Source: Deltaproteobacteria bacterium (lineage in GTDB: Bacteria > Desulfobacterota > Binatia > HRBIN30 > CADEER01). From it: a stretch of DNA of 64,000 nucleotides. The stretch is taken from assembly GCA_029262455.1 (NCBI GenBank), contig JAJCZJ010000049.1, forward strand, positions 23,395 through 87,394, given 5' to 3'. The position numbers and the translations under genes are program-made. Shown here piece after piece: positions 24,045 to 33,179 of the stretch (position 1 is its first letter; each line of letters begins with the position of its first letter). The notes beneath the pieces are model-generated. The model made no database searches. It had not been told where the DNA came from and saw only the letters and a list, made by a program, of their open reading frames with translations.

Positions 24045-26695
24045 ACCGTCGTCGGGTCCGGCTGTTCCGGATCGACGTCGAGGTCGCGGATGGCTCGTGC
24101 GACGTCGTCAGTACTAACGGCGCCGCTCTGGGATAGCTGGTAGAGCGCCGCGACTGTAATCGCAGCTGCGTCGACTTCGAAGAATCGGCGCAGAGCCTCG
24201 CGCGTATCGCTGCGGCCGAATCCGTCTGTGCCGAGACAGAGCATTTCGGCTGGGACGTAGCGCGTGACCTGATCGGCGACGGCACGCATATAGTCGGACG
24301 CGGCGACGACCGGTGCCGGTGTCGTTCCGAGTGCTTGTGCCACGTAAGGGATTCGGGGTGTCTCGTTGGGGTGGAGGATGTTCCATCGTTCGGTGGCGAT
24401 CCCGTCGCGTCGCAGCTCGCCGTAGCTGGTGACGCTCCAGACATCCGCAGCCACGCCGCGGCTGGCGAGGAGTTCCTGCGCCGCCAGTGCTTCGCGCAAG
24501 ATCGCGCCGCTGCCAAAGAGGTTAATGCGCGGCCCCTCTGGCAGCTCGGACTCCTTGAAGCGGTAGATGCCGCGCCGGATGCCTTCTTCGACGCCCTCTG
24601 GCATCGCCGGCATGGTGTACATCTCGTTCTCTACGGTGAGATAGTAAAACCAGTTCTCGCCTTCGGAATACATGCGACGCAGGCCGTCCTGCACGATGAC
24701 AGCGACTTCGAAGGAGAACGCGGGGTCGTACGACTTGAGCGTGGGGACTGTGCTGGCAAGAAGGAGGCTTTGCCCATCTTGGTGCTGGAGCCCTTCACCT
24801 GCGAGTGTGGTGCGGCCAGCGGTGCCGCCGATCAGAAAGCCGCGACCGCGTGAATCGGCGTTCTGCCAGATGAGGTCGCCAATGCGTTGGAATCCGAACA
24901 TCGAGTAGAAAAAGAAAAACGGAATCGTGTTGACACCGTGCGTCGCGTAGGCCGTGCCGGCGGCGATGAACGAGCACATCGAGCCGGCCTCGGTAATGCC
25001 TTCCTCAATGAGTTGGCCGTCGACGGCTTCTCGGTAGTACAGCACCACGTCTGAGTCGGCAGGGTCGTAGGTCTGTCCGACACGTGAATAGATACCGAAC
25101 TTTCGAAAAAGAGCGTCCATGCCAAAGGTGCGTGCTTCGTCAGGTACGATCGGCACGACGAGGTCGCCGATTTCCGGGTCGTTCATGATCTTTTGCAGCA
25201 GCCGCACCATGACCATCGTGGTCGCGGCCTCGCGCTTGCCGGTGCTCTTCATGAACTCTTCGAACCACGGGAGTGGCAGTGGCTTGATCGGCTTCGATCG
25301 AACACGACGCTGTGGCATTGATCCACCAAGGGCGTTGCGGCGATCCATCATGTATTCCATCTCGGCGCTGTCCTTCGGCGGTCGATAGAACGGGGTCTCC
25401 TCGATCTCTGCGTCGGCGATGGGGATACCGAAGCGATCGCGGAAGTCGCGCAACTCTTGTTCGTTCAGCTTCTTTTGCTGGTGCGTGACGTTGCGGCCTT
25501 CGCCAGCCTCGCCGAGGCCGTAGCCCTTGATCGTCTTTGCGAGGATTACGGTAGGCGTGTCTTGGTTTTCGACGGCAGCCTTGTAGGCAGCGTAGAGCTT
25601 ACGGCTATCGTGTCCACCACGTCTCATCTTCGCGAGTTTGGCGTCGGTGATGTCCTTTACGAGGGCCAATGTCTCGGGATAGGCGCCAAAAAAGTCCTTA
25701 CGAATGAAATCGCCGTCCGACACGGTGTACTTTTGATACTGGCCGTCGGGAACTTCCCCCATGCGTTTGGTCAGGAGTCCACTGTCGTCGCGTGCCAAGA
25801 GGGGGTCCCAGTCGTCCCCCCAAATGACTTTGATGACGCGCCATCCGGCCCCGCGAAAGGCGGCTTCCAGTTCCTGAATGATTTTACCGTTGCCACGAAC
25901 CGGGCCGTCGAGCCGTTGCAAATTGCAATTGACTACCCAGGTCAAGTTGTTGAGGTGCTCACGTGACGCCAGAGTGATTGCGCCCAGTGTTTCAGGCTCG
26001 TCGGTTTCACCATCGCCGATGAAAGCCCAGACGCGAGAGCCGCTGGTGTCGCGGATGCCGCGGTCCCTCAGGTAGTTGTTGAAGCGCGCTTGGTAGATTG
26101 AAGCGATCGGTGAGAGGCCCATGGAGACTGTGGGGAACTCCCAGAAGTCCGGCATGAGCCACGGGTGGGGGTAGGATGACAAACCTTCGGCACCGATTTC
26201 ACGACGAAATCGATGCAGCCGAGCGGCATCAATGCGGCGCTCGAGATAGGCGCGGGCGTAGATCCCGGGCGAAGAATGCCCTTGGAAATACACTTGGTCG
26301 CCGGCGCTGTGATCGTCGCCGGCGCGAAAAAAATGGTGGAAGCCGACATCGTAGAGAGATGCAGATGAGGCGTAGGACGAGATGTGTCCGCCAAGGCCGT
26401 CGAACGCGCGATTGGCGCGCACGACCATCGCCATGGCATTCCAACGCAAGATGGCACGGATGCGGCGCTCTGTGTCGAGATCTCCGGGATACGCTGGTTG
26501 GTGATCTGCGGAAATCGTGTTGACGTACGGCGTGTTGGCCGAGAACGGCTGGGGTAGACCGGCTTTGGTTGCACGTTGAACGAGTCTGTCGAGAAGGAAT
26601 CGCGCGCGCTCTGGTCCTTCGTCGTGCAGCACGGCATCGAAAGATTCGAGCCAGGCAGCTGTGTCGGGTGGGTCGGAATCTCGTGCCGTCGTCAT
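24041..26695 (-). CDS. aceE: pyruvate dehydrogenase E1 component, homodimeric type
   Basis: An 884-residue thiamine-diphosphate enzyme of the large, single-chain E1 type that decarboxylates pyruvate and acetylates lipoyl-E2. The TPP motif is WAFIGDGETDEPETLG followed by NNLTWVVNCNLQRLDG. Other visible blocks are GHSSPGIYARAYLE near 160 and QKYTVSDGDFIRKDFFG near 370, plus the transketolase-like C-terminal part after about 690 (FGSGAILREALAAQELL). Length is as in E. coli AceE. The E2 and E3 genes are not in this window. It converges on nadE and is preceded by the Hsp20 terminator. Confidence 0.95.
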   Translation of the reverse strand: MTTARDSDPPDTAAWLESFDAVLHDEGPERARFLLDRLVQRATKAGLPQPFSANTPYVNTISADHQPAYPGDLDTERRIRAILRWNAMAMVVRANRAFDGLGGHISSYASSASLYDVGFHHFFRAGDDHSAGDQVYFQGHSSPGIYARAYLERRIDAARLHRFRREIGAEGLSSYPHPWLMPDFWEFPTVSMGLSPIASIYQARFNNYLRDRGIRDTSGSRVWAFIGDGETDEPETLGAITLASREHLNNLTWVVNCNLQRLDGPVRGNGKIIQELEAAFRGAGWRVIKVIWGDDWDPLLARDDSGLLTKRMGEVPDGQYQKYTVSDGDFIRKDFFGAYPETLALVKDITDAKLAKMRRGGHDSRKLYAAYKAAVENQDTPTVILAKTIKGYGLGEAGEGRNVTHQQKKLNEQELRDFRDRFGIPIADAEIEETPFYRPPKDSAEMEYMMDRRNALGGSMPQRRVRSKPIKPLPLPWFEEFMKSTGKREAATTMVMVRLLQKIMNDPEIGDLVVPIVPDEARTFGMDALFRKFGIYSRVGQTYDPADSDVVLYYREAVDGQLIEEGITEAGSMCSFIAAGTAYATHGVNTIPFFFFYSMFGFQRIGDLIWQNADSRGRGFLIGGTAGRTTLAGEGLQHQDGQSLLLASTVPTLKSYDPAFSFEVAVIVQDGLRRMYSEGENWFYYLTVENEMYTMPAMPEGVEEGIRRGIYRFKESELPEGPRINLFGSGAILREALAAQELLASRGVAADVWSVTSYGELRRDGIATERWNILHPNETPRIPYVAQALGTTPAPVVAASDYMRAVADQVTRYVPAEMLCLGTDGFGRSDTREALRRFFEVDAAAITVAALYQLSQSGAVSTDDVARAIRDLDVDPEQPDPTTV

Positions 26696-26743
26696 CCGGG
26701 GAGTTTAGCGAGAAATCGCTGGAGGCGAAACGGGACACGCCAG

Positions 26744-26777
26744 CAAAAAAAGGGAGGGGCGCTGGGCGCCCCTCCCT
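26744..26777 (-). terminator. intrinsic terminator of the Hsp20 unit
   Basis: A perfect 12-bp stem (26751-26762 and 26766-26777) with a 3-base loop, followed in the minus-strand direction by a run of T's (A's at 26745-26751 on the plus strand). It stands 32 bases after the second Hsp20 stop and before aceE, so it separates heat-shock transcription from the E1 gene. It is the cleanest terminator in the window. Confidence 0.9.
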
Positions 26778-26808
26778 CGTTGCGGGGAGTGGTTGATGTG
26801 GGGAGAGG

Positions 26809-27177
26809 TTAGGATGTGGCGATCTTGATCTGTCGAGGTTCCGGCTTCGAGGCTTTTGGAATCTCGACCTCGAGCACTCCGTTAGCCATTTTTGCTTTGA
26901 TATTGGCGATATCAAAGAGAGCCGGATCGGATAGGGTGAAGCGCCGCTTGTAGTGGCGAGTAGGTCTGCTCTCGGCCTTCTCGACGTCGGCCGGTTCGAC
27001 CACGCCTTCGATCACCAGGACTGTTTCGTCGAGCTCGACTGTGGCGCCATCCGTGGCGACGCCAGGCATGTCTGCGACCAGCCAAACGGCGGTCTCTGTC
27101 TCGCCCACCTCGACACGCGGGGTTAGGTAGCGGACGGGGGTGGCTTGGACGTTCGTACTCAGCTCAGCTGTGCTCAT
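26809..27177 (-). CDS. Hsp20/alpha-crystallin small heat-shock protein
   Basis: A 122-residue small heat-shock protein consisting of almost only the alpha-crystallin domain: PRVEVGETETAVWLVADMPG at the start (about 20-40), YKRRFTLSDPALFDIANIKA (about 84-103), and the conserved NGVLEVEIPK beta-strand at about 107-116. Such proteins are ATP-independent holdases that keep unfolding proteins soluble. It lacks a long N-terminal arm, unlike the upstream neighbour, and is separated from it by 41 bases. Confidence 0.92.
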   Translation of the reverse strand: MSTAELSTNVQATPVRYLTPRVEVGETETAVWLVADMPGVATDGATVELDETVLVIEGVVEPADVEKAESRPTRHYKRRFTLSDPALFDIANIKAKMANGVLEVEIPKASKPEPRQIKIATS

Positions 27178-27218
27178 GATAGAATCCTCCTAGGTTTTTG
27201 GAATTCGACTGCCGGGGT

Positions 27219-27680
27219 TCACTTCGCCTCGACGGCAATGCGTCGGGGCTGTGCCGCATCTTTTTTTCCGATGTGCAGAGTCAAAATACCGTTGCTATGT
27301 TGGGCATCGATTTTTTCGGTGTCGTATTGATCGGACAAGCGCAATGCGCGCGAGAACTTGCCGAACCTTCGCTCGCTGCGGTGCCGTGAACCGTCGTTTG
27401 CGAAACTGGCTTCGCGTCCGAACTTGGTTTCGCGCTCTCCGGAGATCGTCAAAACGTCTCCGTCGATCGCAACGTTCAGGTTCTGCGGTTCGACTCCTGG
27501 AACCTCGGCTCGCAGGGTTAGGCCGGTATCGTTTTCTTCGACCTCGATGGTCGGTGAGAACGCGAGGGGTACGGACCGTGAAGCGTCAATAGGAAGTGCT
27601 TCCTTGAAGAGTCGGTCGAGATCCCGTCGCAGGCCCAAAAACGAGTCGAACGGACTCCGTTCGGATGTTGCGTACAACAT
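27219..27680 (-). CDS. Hsp20/alpha-crystallin small heat-shock protein
   Basis: A 153-residue small heat-shock protein with N-terminal arm RSPFDSFLGLRRDLDRLFKE and alpha-crystallin domain (SPTIEVEENDTGLTLRAEVP, ISGERETKFG, ALRLSDQYDTEKIDA, SNGILTLHI, ending in a KDAAQPRRIAVEAK tail). A very strong AAGGAGGATT ribosome site precedes the ATG. It is first in a two-gene unit with the next Hsp20. A CTTGACGG element upstream could be a -35 of a heat-shock or housekeeping promoter; no CIRCE element is visible. Confidence 0.93.
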   Translation of the reverse strand: MLYATSERSPFDSFLGLRRDLDRLFKEALPIDASRSVPLAFSPTIEVEENDTGLTLRAEVPGVEPQNLNVAIDGDVLTISGERETKFGREASFANDGSRHRSERRFGKFSRALRLSDQYDTEKIDAQHSNGILTLHIGKKDAAQPRRIAVEAK

Positions 27681-27780
27681 GGATCAATCCTCCTTCGGGG
27701 ATAGTGAGTTCGTGTTCGGGTAGGAACCTAAGCACGATCACGAATCCGTCAAGGGAGGAATTTTCTGAGGTGTTAAACGA

Positions 27781-27799
27781 TCCCCGACGTCGTCGGGGA
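27781..27799. terminator. short GC-rich hairpin downstream of lysA
   Basis: TCCCCGAC at 27781-27788 and GTCGGGGA at 27792-27799 form an 8-bp stem with a 3-base loop, 39 bases after the lysA stop. There is no T-tract; it may end lysA transcription before the Hsp20 promoter. Confidence 0.4.
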
Positions 27800-27837
27800 A
27801 GGTGGGCGGGCACGGCGAAGGGCCCGGTCGCGATGAC

Positions 27838-29121
27838 TCAAACGGGTAGATGCTCCTGGCACTCGTTTCCGACGATGTCTTCGAGCAACTCGCGTCGGGA
27901 GATGAGGTAGAATTGCCCGGCTTCCGACCACACTTGGGGAGCTCGCCCGAGAGAGTTGTAGTATGAGCTCATTTGGACGCCGTAGGCTCCGGCGTCGTGA
28001 AAAACCAACAAATCACCGCGTTCGAGAGTTGGGAGTTCGCGGGGTTCCAAAAACTCGCGAGCATCGCGGGTGAACACGTCGCCGGATTCGCACAGTGGTC
28101 CGGCGACTACGACTGGTTCGCCGCTGCCGGACTTTCCGTGAACGGTGATGTGGTGATAGGCGCCGTACATTGCCGGCCGGAGCAAATCGGTGAACCCAGC
28201 ATCGACCATGGCGAACTTGTGGCCGGGCCCCTTGTCGTTGTCGGTTGTGGTCTTCAGGTCGTGCACTCGACTGACCAGAACCGCACTTGGCGCAACGAAG
28301 TAACGGCCGGGTTCAATCTCAACTCGAATGGACCGGCCGGCCCGTGCAGTGAGTTGCTCCTGGGCGTTGCGCAAGATCTCGCCGAGCGGGGCCAAGTCGA
28401 TTACATCGGTGTTTGGGCGGTAGGGGTGGGGGATTCCACCTCCGAGGTTGATCGCCTCAAGGTCTGGGTAGCTGGGCACCATGTCGGCGAAGAAATCGAC
28501 GAGCCTGGCCATGTTGCGGTTGAACTCTTCGATTTGGGGACCGCTGCCGATGTGCGAATGGAGGAGGGTTACGGGCAGCTCGGCGGCAGTTGCAGCGCGC
28601 CGCACCATCTCAGTCGCTTCGTGCCAAATCCCGTGCTTGGAACTGGGGCCGCCGGTGTCGCATTCGCGTACGTGTCCATGTCCGAATCCCGGGTTGACGC
28701 GGACGCCAATCGGGCCCCGGTAGCCGGCGTCGACGAGTTGCTCGATCATCGCGGGTGACCCGATGTTGGGAAGGACTCGAGTTTCTTTGATGACGTCGAG
28801 GGCATTGTCGCGAAATACATCGGAGGTGTAGAGGATCTTTGGCAGCTCGGTGCCACAAGCAAATCCGACGTTCCGCGCGCGCAACACTTCGTTGCCGGAA
28901 ACCGCGTCGATCCACAGGTCGGCGTCGCGGATCTCCTCGAGAATGCGTTTGGTCGAGCAAGCCTTCATGGCGTAGCGTGCTTGCAAGCTACCCCCCGGGA
29001 TGATCTCTTTCACCGTTGCGATCCGCCGTCGTAGTACGTCTGCGCTATAGAGGAAGAACGGAGTTCCTACCCGGGCGGCAATCGCTTCGAGATCCAAATT
29101 TTCCGAGAATGTATCTGGCAT
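27838..29121 (-). CDS. lysA: diaminopimelate decarboxylase-type PLP enzyme
   Basis: A 427-residue fold-III PLP enzyme. The lysine that holds PLP is in ARYAMKACSTKRILEE (about residue 52); then HSHIGSGPQ (about 196-204), EPGRYFVAPSAVLV with the substrate-binding Glu/Arg near 287, and near the C-terminus GPLCESGDVF and FHDAGAYGVQMSSYYN (catalytic Cys and Tyr region). It removes CO2 from meso-diaminopimelate to make lysine. Some relatives use arginine or ornithine; the CESGDVF block fits LysA best. Divergent from the Gfo/Idh gene. Confidence 0.88.
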   Translation of the reverse strand: MPDTFSENLDLEAIAARVGTPFFLYSADVLRRRIATVKEIIPGGSLQARYAMKACSTKRILEEIRDADLWIDAVSGNEVLRARNVGFACGTELPKILYTSDVFRDNALDVIKETRVLPNIGSPAMIEQLVDAGYRGPIGVRVNPGFGHGHVRECDTGGPSSKHGIWHEATEMVRRAATAAELPVTLLHSHIGSGPQIEEFNRNMARLVDFFADMVPSYPDLEAINLGGGIPHPYRPNTDVIDLAPLGEILRNAQEQLTARAGRSIRVEIEPGRYFVAPSAVLVSRVHDLKTTTDNDKGPGHKFAMVDAGFTDLLRPAMYGAYHHITVHGKSGSGEPVVVAGPLCESGDVFTRDAREFLEPRELPTLERGDLLVFHDAGAYGVQMSSYYNSLGRAPQVWSEAGQFYLISRRELLEDIVGNECQEHLPV

Positions 29122-29210
29122 CTGTCGTTCCCTCCCGAAATGGGTCGTCAGCGCGCTGGGTAACAGTCTGATCCGAACAGTACAAGAACCGGCAAGGACG
29201 GCTTCTTTCC

Positions 29211-30197
29211 ATGAAGATAGAAAACATTGGTCTTATCGGGCTCGGCAAACACGGTGTGCGGTATGCAAGGCACATTTGTGAGGACTTTCCTGGTCTTCGG
29301 CTGCATGCCATCAGTCGTCGCGACGCTGCTCAGTTGACCAGTGATGAAGCGCAGTGGGGTGCGCGAGGTTTTGTAGACTACCGGGCTCTCATTGCGGAGG
29401 GCGGCTGCGATGCCCTGATTGCCGTCGTGCCACCATTCTTGCATCTCGATATTGTTCAACGCGCGACAGACGCCGGGCTTCCGCTGCTTCTCGAGAAACC
29501 AGCGGCCGCCAATTGGGACGATGCCCTTGCGATGGCTGGATGTGTTGCCGGGCGGATCATGGTCGCCCAAACTCTGCGGTACAATGAAGTGGTTCGTGCA
29601 CTGCGCGAACGGATCGCAGAGGTTGGCGAAGTGTCATCGATCAGTCTGACACAGCGCTTCGAGCCGTCGACGTTGGAATGGTTGGATGATCCGCAGCGCT
29701 CGGGAGCTGGCATCGCCCTGCATACCGGCGTCCACTCGTTCGATCTGCTGAGATATTTCACTGGCCGGGAGGCGGTCCGTGTTACAGCTCAGGTCAGTCG
29801 TCAGTTGACGCGCGAAACCGAGGATGGTTGTGCCGCCACCGTCGAGATGGAGGGGGGACTGCTGGCCACGGTGAGTCTGGCGCGGACCACGCGCGGGCGC
29901 ACTGGCCACATCGAGATCGCGGGTCGAGAAGCGGCTCTAACGGGTGATCACGTCTTTAATTGCGCGTACCTGGTTCGCGGCCGAGAGCGAACTCCGATCG
30001 AAGTCGGGAAAGCGATTCCCACGGTCCGTGAGATCGTCGGCGATTTCGTCGAGTGCCTCGAAGGAGATCGACCGTTTCCGATCTCTCTCGCCGATGGCTT
30101 GGCGGCCATTGCGGTCAGCGATGCATGCTTGCGTTCGGCGCAAAGCGGTGCGGTGGCAGATGTCTACCGACTCGAGGGTGTTGCCGGTGGTCGATAG
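29211..30197 (+). CDS. Gfo/Idh/MocA-family oxidoreductase
   Basis: A 328-residue NAD(P)-dependent oxidoreductase. The N-terminal Rossmann domain starts IGLIGLGKHGVRYARHI (glycine motif) and contains LLLEKPAA near 99 (the family EKP motif). The C-terminal alpha/beta domain includes HTGVHSFDLLRYFTG near 172-186, with the conserved His/Asp. These enzymes act on sugars, inositols or related ketones; the substrate is not evident. Ribosome site before ATG at 29211 is weak. The 3' end is 7 bases before rsmI. Confidence 0.85.
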   Translation: MKIENIGLIGLGKHGVRYARHICEDFPGLRLHAISRRDAAQLTSDEAQWGARGFVDYRALIAEGGCDALIAVVPPFLHLDIVQRATDAGLPLLLEKPAAANWDDALAMAGCVAGRIMVAQTLRYNEVVRALRERIAEVGEVSSISLTQRFEPSTLEWLDDPQRSGAGIALHTGVHSFDLLRYFTGREAVRVTAQVSRQLTRETEDGCAATVEMEGGLLATVSLARTTRGRTGHIEIAGREAALTGDHVFNCAYLVRGRERTPIEVGKAIPTVREIVGDFVECLEGDRPFPISLADGLAAIAVSDACLRSAQSGAVADVYRLEGVAGGR

Positions 30198-30204
30198 CGG
30201 ACCG

Positions 30205-31029
30205 ATGTCCGGAATCCTTTATGTTGTTGCGACGCCGATAGGCAACCTCGAGGACGTGACCCAGCGAGCACTTCGCGTATTGTCCGAGGTCGATCTGATC
30301 GCGGCCGAAGACACACGTCATAGCCGCAAGCTTCTCGCACACTTCGGCATCGCGACCTCGCTGACCAGCTATCACGACCATTCTGAGCGAGCGAAGGCTC
30401 CGAAGTTGGTGGGACGGCTGTTGCGCGGCGACAGTGTAGCGTTGATCTCGGACGCAGGGACACCCGGCATCGCCGATCCCGGGTATCGTTTGGTCGGGCA
30501 GGCGATTGAGGCGGGAATTCGCATTGTGCCGGTCCCGGGAGCATCGGCACTCACGGCGTGTCTGAGCGTATCCGGGCTGCCGACCGATCGCGTTGTTTTT
30601 GAGGGGTTCGTTCCTTCGCGCAGTGGCGCCCGTCGGCGCTTCTACGAGGGCCTGAAGGACGAGGATCGGACCATCGTGTGCTATGAAGCGGGTCGCCGGT
30701 TGATCGAGTCTCTAGCCGATCTCCGTGCCGTGCTTGGTCAACGCAGAATCGTCGTCGGGCGTGAGGTGTCCAAGATGTACGAGAGTTTCGTGCGCGGCGT
30801 TGTCGACGAAGTCACGAGCGAACTGGGCACGGCAGCGGTTCGTGGGGAAGTTACGCTGCTCATCGCTGGTCGTGAGGGTGCCGAGCGAGCATCTGAAGAA
30901 ACAGTCCGCGAGCGCATCGAAGAGTTGCGCGCATCGGGGGTTGGAATGAAGGAGATTTCTCGGGTGCTCGCGGCCGAAACTGGTTGGCGATCGCGTGAGA
31001 TCTATCAATTGGGCTTGAGAGAGAGCTGA
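30205..31029 (+). CDS. rsmI: 16S rRNA (cytidine1402-2'-O)-methyltransferase
   Basis: A 274-residue SAM-dependent methyltransferase of the tetrapyrrole-methylase fold. Diagnostic blocks: YVVATPIGNLEDVT at the start, AAEDTRHSRKLL near 36, SDAGTPGIADPGY near 86-98, VPGASALTA near 114, YEAGRRLIESL near 156 and GEVTLLIAG near 219. It methylates the ribose of C1402. The ATG at 30205 gives the exact family start; longer forms in the frame are not supported. The partner base methylase RsmH is encoded at 33.2 kb. Confidence 0.95.
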   Translation: MSGILYVVATPIGNLEDVTQRALRVLSEVDLIAAEDTRHSRKLLAHFGIATSLTSYHDHSERAKAPKLVGRLLRGDSVALISDAGTPGIADPGYRLVGQAIEAGIRIVPVPGASALTACLSVSGLPTDRVVFEGFVPSRSGARRRFYEGLKDEDRTIVCYEAGRRLIESLADLRAVLGQRRIVVGREVSKMYESFVRGVVDEVTSELGTAAVRGEVTLLIAGREGAERASEETVRERIEELRASGVGMKEISRVLAAETGWRSREIYQLGLRES

Positions 31030-31054
31030 GCCGGGCCGGCGGATCGGCCGGCTC
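31028..31054 (+). terminator. GC-rich hairpin after rsmI
   Basis: GAGCCGG at 31028-31034 pairs with CCGGCTC at 31048-31054. The left arm overlaps the final base region of the rsmI stop. There is no T-run, so a terminator is possible but weak. Confidence 0.35.
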
Positions 31055-31227
31055 GGTAGGACCAGATGAATCGTTCCGATCAAGGTTTGCCGCAGTCGGA
31101 GCGCTACATTTCTCCCAGCACCAGCCTAAAGAGACCTATAGGGTAGACGATCTCGCCGCGGTAGGCCGCGAGAGGCGCCGTGAATTAGTCGTTGTGGAGC
31201 TGGATTGGGGATGCTAGCGATCTGTCG

Positions 31228-31578
31228 ATGAGCCGATCGCAGCCGATTGAGACCCGGCCAGGAAGCCGGGCCGGAGAGTTGGTGGTTACCGTGCCTCCAG
31301 GCTGGGACCTCCGCCTGCGCCGCGTGCTCAGGGAACTGATGCCCGATCCGCCTCCCGATCCGCGCGCTAAAGGGTTGAGCGAAGCGCAACGCCAGCGCCG
31401 ATTGGAGCAGCGCCAAGAGCGGATGCGCAAGGCCCTGTGTCAGTACGTGAGCGATTTGATCGCGGCGGATGTTGTCGGCAAAGAAGTCGCGTTGTCCACC
31501 CGCAACCGCTATGGGCGGCGGACCGGATCCCTGCGCGAGCACGTGGCTGCGATCTTGCGAGACGCTGCCGGTAGCTGA
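31228..31578 (+). CDS. hypothetical protein
   Basis: A 116-residue Arg-rich protein with no signal peptide or membrane segment. Start at ATG 31228 (MSRSQPIETRPGS); a possible longer start at 31192 is less likely. A central charged segment (SEAQRQRRLEQRQERMRKAL, about 60-79) is probably a helix or short coiled coil, followed by CQYVSDLIAADVVGKEVALS and NRYGRRTGSLREHVAAILRD. Codon use matches the surrounding genes, so it is probably real. I do not recognise the family. The porin promoter begins just after its stop. Confidence 0.5.
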   Translation: MSRSQPIETRPGSRAGELVVTVPPGWDLRLRRVLRELMPDPPPDPRAKGLSEAQRQRRLEQRQERMRKALCQYVSDLIAADVVGKEVALSTRNRYGRRTGSLREHVAAILRDAAGS

Positions 31579-31592
31579 GCTCTCGGTACGAG

Positions 31593-31621
31593 AGTTCACG
31601 CTTCCGTAACCTGGCTGTAAC
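31593..31621 (+). promoter_or_regulatory. Pho-box-like site upstream of porin gene
   Basis: Three heptamers at an exact 11-bp period: AGTTCAC (31593-31599), CCGTAAC (31604-31610) and CTGTAAC (31615-31621). This is the spacing and sequence type of PhoB sites (7-bp direct repeats with 4-bp spacers; classic unit CTGTCAT/CTGTAAC). It is 191 bases before the porin start. The -10 region 11-16 bases downstream (CACTGT) is poor. Confidence 0.75.
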
Positions 31622-31811
31622 AATTCTCTGGCACTGTAGCGCCAGTTGAATCGGAGAGGGGGTCTCCATTGCCTGGGACTGGCAGGTTTCAGCGCGACGA
31701 ACGCTCGATTTGGGATGTGGTCGTGCGAGGGCTGTCGAGAATGTGCGGGCATTGTGTGCGGGGGGCGTTCTCCGCGAGTTCGTCCTCTCGTAGAGGAGTT
31801 GGAGGATAACG

Positions 31812-33179
31812 ATGGGAAGTGGGATGAGAATTCGCTCGGCGTTCCAGTCGATTGTGTTGATCGCCGCTGTGGTCGGTGTCGGCACAGCGGCGGCGACAGA
31901 GAAAGAGCTGCTCGATGTTCTGTTGGAGAACGGCACAATTACGCAAGAACAGTACGACAAGCTTTTGAACCGCAAGGAGGAGACAGTACGAGTTGAAGCC
32001 GGTCCGTCGTCGAAGAAAGAGGATTCAGCCGTCGCGGTTACGCTCAATAAGCGGGGCCTGCGGCTCAAGTCCGGAGACGGCAAATTCACAATGCGCATCG
32101 GTGGCCGCTTGCACGCCCAGGTGACCGGACATGAAGGCGACTTGCCCGCGGATGTCGATGGCACGGATGGTACGGAGATCCGTCGCGCGCGGATCGCGCT
32201 CAGTGGGTCGGTGTATGAGGATTGGATCTGGAACGGCGAGGTGGATTTCGCTGACAATGAGACCGCTGTCAAGGATTTCTGGGTGGGCTATCGAGGGCTG
32301 CCTGGAACCGGGTTGTATGTCGGGCACCAGAAGCAGCCGTACAGCCTCTCGGTCGAAATGAGCACCAACGACATACCCTTCATCGAACGATCCATCGACA
32401 ACGATCTGATCATTCCGTTCATCGATCGAGCCATCGGATTGCGCACGGATGTCGCAGGCTCTCACTGGTTCTTGGCCACCGGCGTGTACGGCGAAGCCGT
32501 TGATTCGAATAGAGATGACGACGAAGGCTGGGGCGCTGCTGGTCGTTTTGTGGTAGCGCCGATTCACAACGAGAAGCACGTCGTGCATCTGGGAATTCGA
32601 TCTGCGTATCGCCAGCCGTCTAACGCGAGTGACTCGATTCGTGTGCGCGATGAGACGACCCACATGTCGAACTTGCACATTGTCGATACCGGAGACATCG
32701 CCGACGTCAAAGGCACGGCTCTTGTCGGTGCCGAGGCAGCACTCGCCGTCGGTCCGTTCTCGGTTTTCGGCGAGTACAACGAAGCCTTCATCGATCGCAG
32801 GCTAGGTGGGGATTTGGATTTTGACAGCTGGCATGTCGCGACGACTTGGACGATTACCGGAGAGTCACGCGCCGCCGCCTACAATATGAGTAGCGGTGAG
32901 TTCAAACGTCTCACGCCCGCCCGCGACTTCAGCATCAGCGAAGGCGGACTGGGAGCTTGGGAATTTGCGATGCGTCTTGCGTCGCTCGATGTCAACGACG
33001 GTCCGGTTCAAGGTGGCGAGGAGAAGGTGCTGACGACTGCCCTCAACTGGTACGTCAACCCAATCGTTCGCTTCATGTTCGAGTGGTCGCGCATTCTGGA
33101 TACCGATGACGCAACAGAACTGCGCAACCGTGCCGAGGATCTCAATATCCTTCAGTTTCGCGCCCAGTTCATGTTTTAG
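31812..33179 (+). CDS. phosphate-selective porin O/P-like outer-membrane protein
   Basis: A 455-residue outer-membrane protein. The signal peptide runs to about residue 28 (ends TAAATEK); a short LLENGTITQEQYDKLL helix (SHOCT-like) and a linker follow, then an OprP/OprO-type beta barrel (from GKFTMRIGGRLHAQ near 92 to the end). Alternating strands include EIRRARIALSGSVYEDWIWN and WVGYRGLPGTGLYVGHQKQP. The last residues QFRAQFMF end with Phe, as required for barrel assembly. OprP/OprO are anion or phosphate/polyphosphate channels. A Pho-box-like repeat upstream agrees. GGAGGATAACG precedes the ATG. The 3' end overlaps rsmH by 11 bases in the opposite direction. Confidence 0.88.
   Translation: MGSGMRIRSAFQSIVLIAAVVGVGTAAATEKELLDVLLENGTITQEQYDKLLNRKEETVRVEAGPSSKKEDSAVAVTLNKRGLRLKSGDGKFTMRIGGRLHAQVTGHEGDLPADVDGTDGTEIRRARIALSGSVYEDWIWNGEVDFADNETAVKDFWVGYRGLPGTGLYVGHQKQPYSLSVEMSTNDIPFIERSIDNDLIIPFIDRAIGLRTDVAGSHWFLATGVYGEAVDSNRDDDEGWGAAGRFVVAPIHNEKHVVHLGIRSAYRQPSNASDSIRVRDETTHMSNLHIVDTGDIADVKGTALVGAEAALAVGPFSVFGEYNEAFIDRRLGGDLDFDSWHVATTWTITGESRAAAYNMSSGEFKRLTPARDFSISEGGLGAWEFAMRLASLDVNDGPVQGGEEKVLTTALNWYVNPIVRFMFEWSRILDTDDATELRNRAEDLNILQFRAQFMF

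Noticed and set aside
31126..32272. Two long minus-strand frames opposite the porin leader and gene
   Set aside because: The plus-strand porin and Pho box explain the region; the minus frames lack any recognisable motif.
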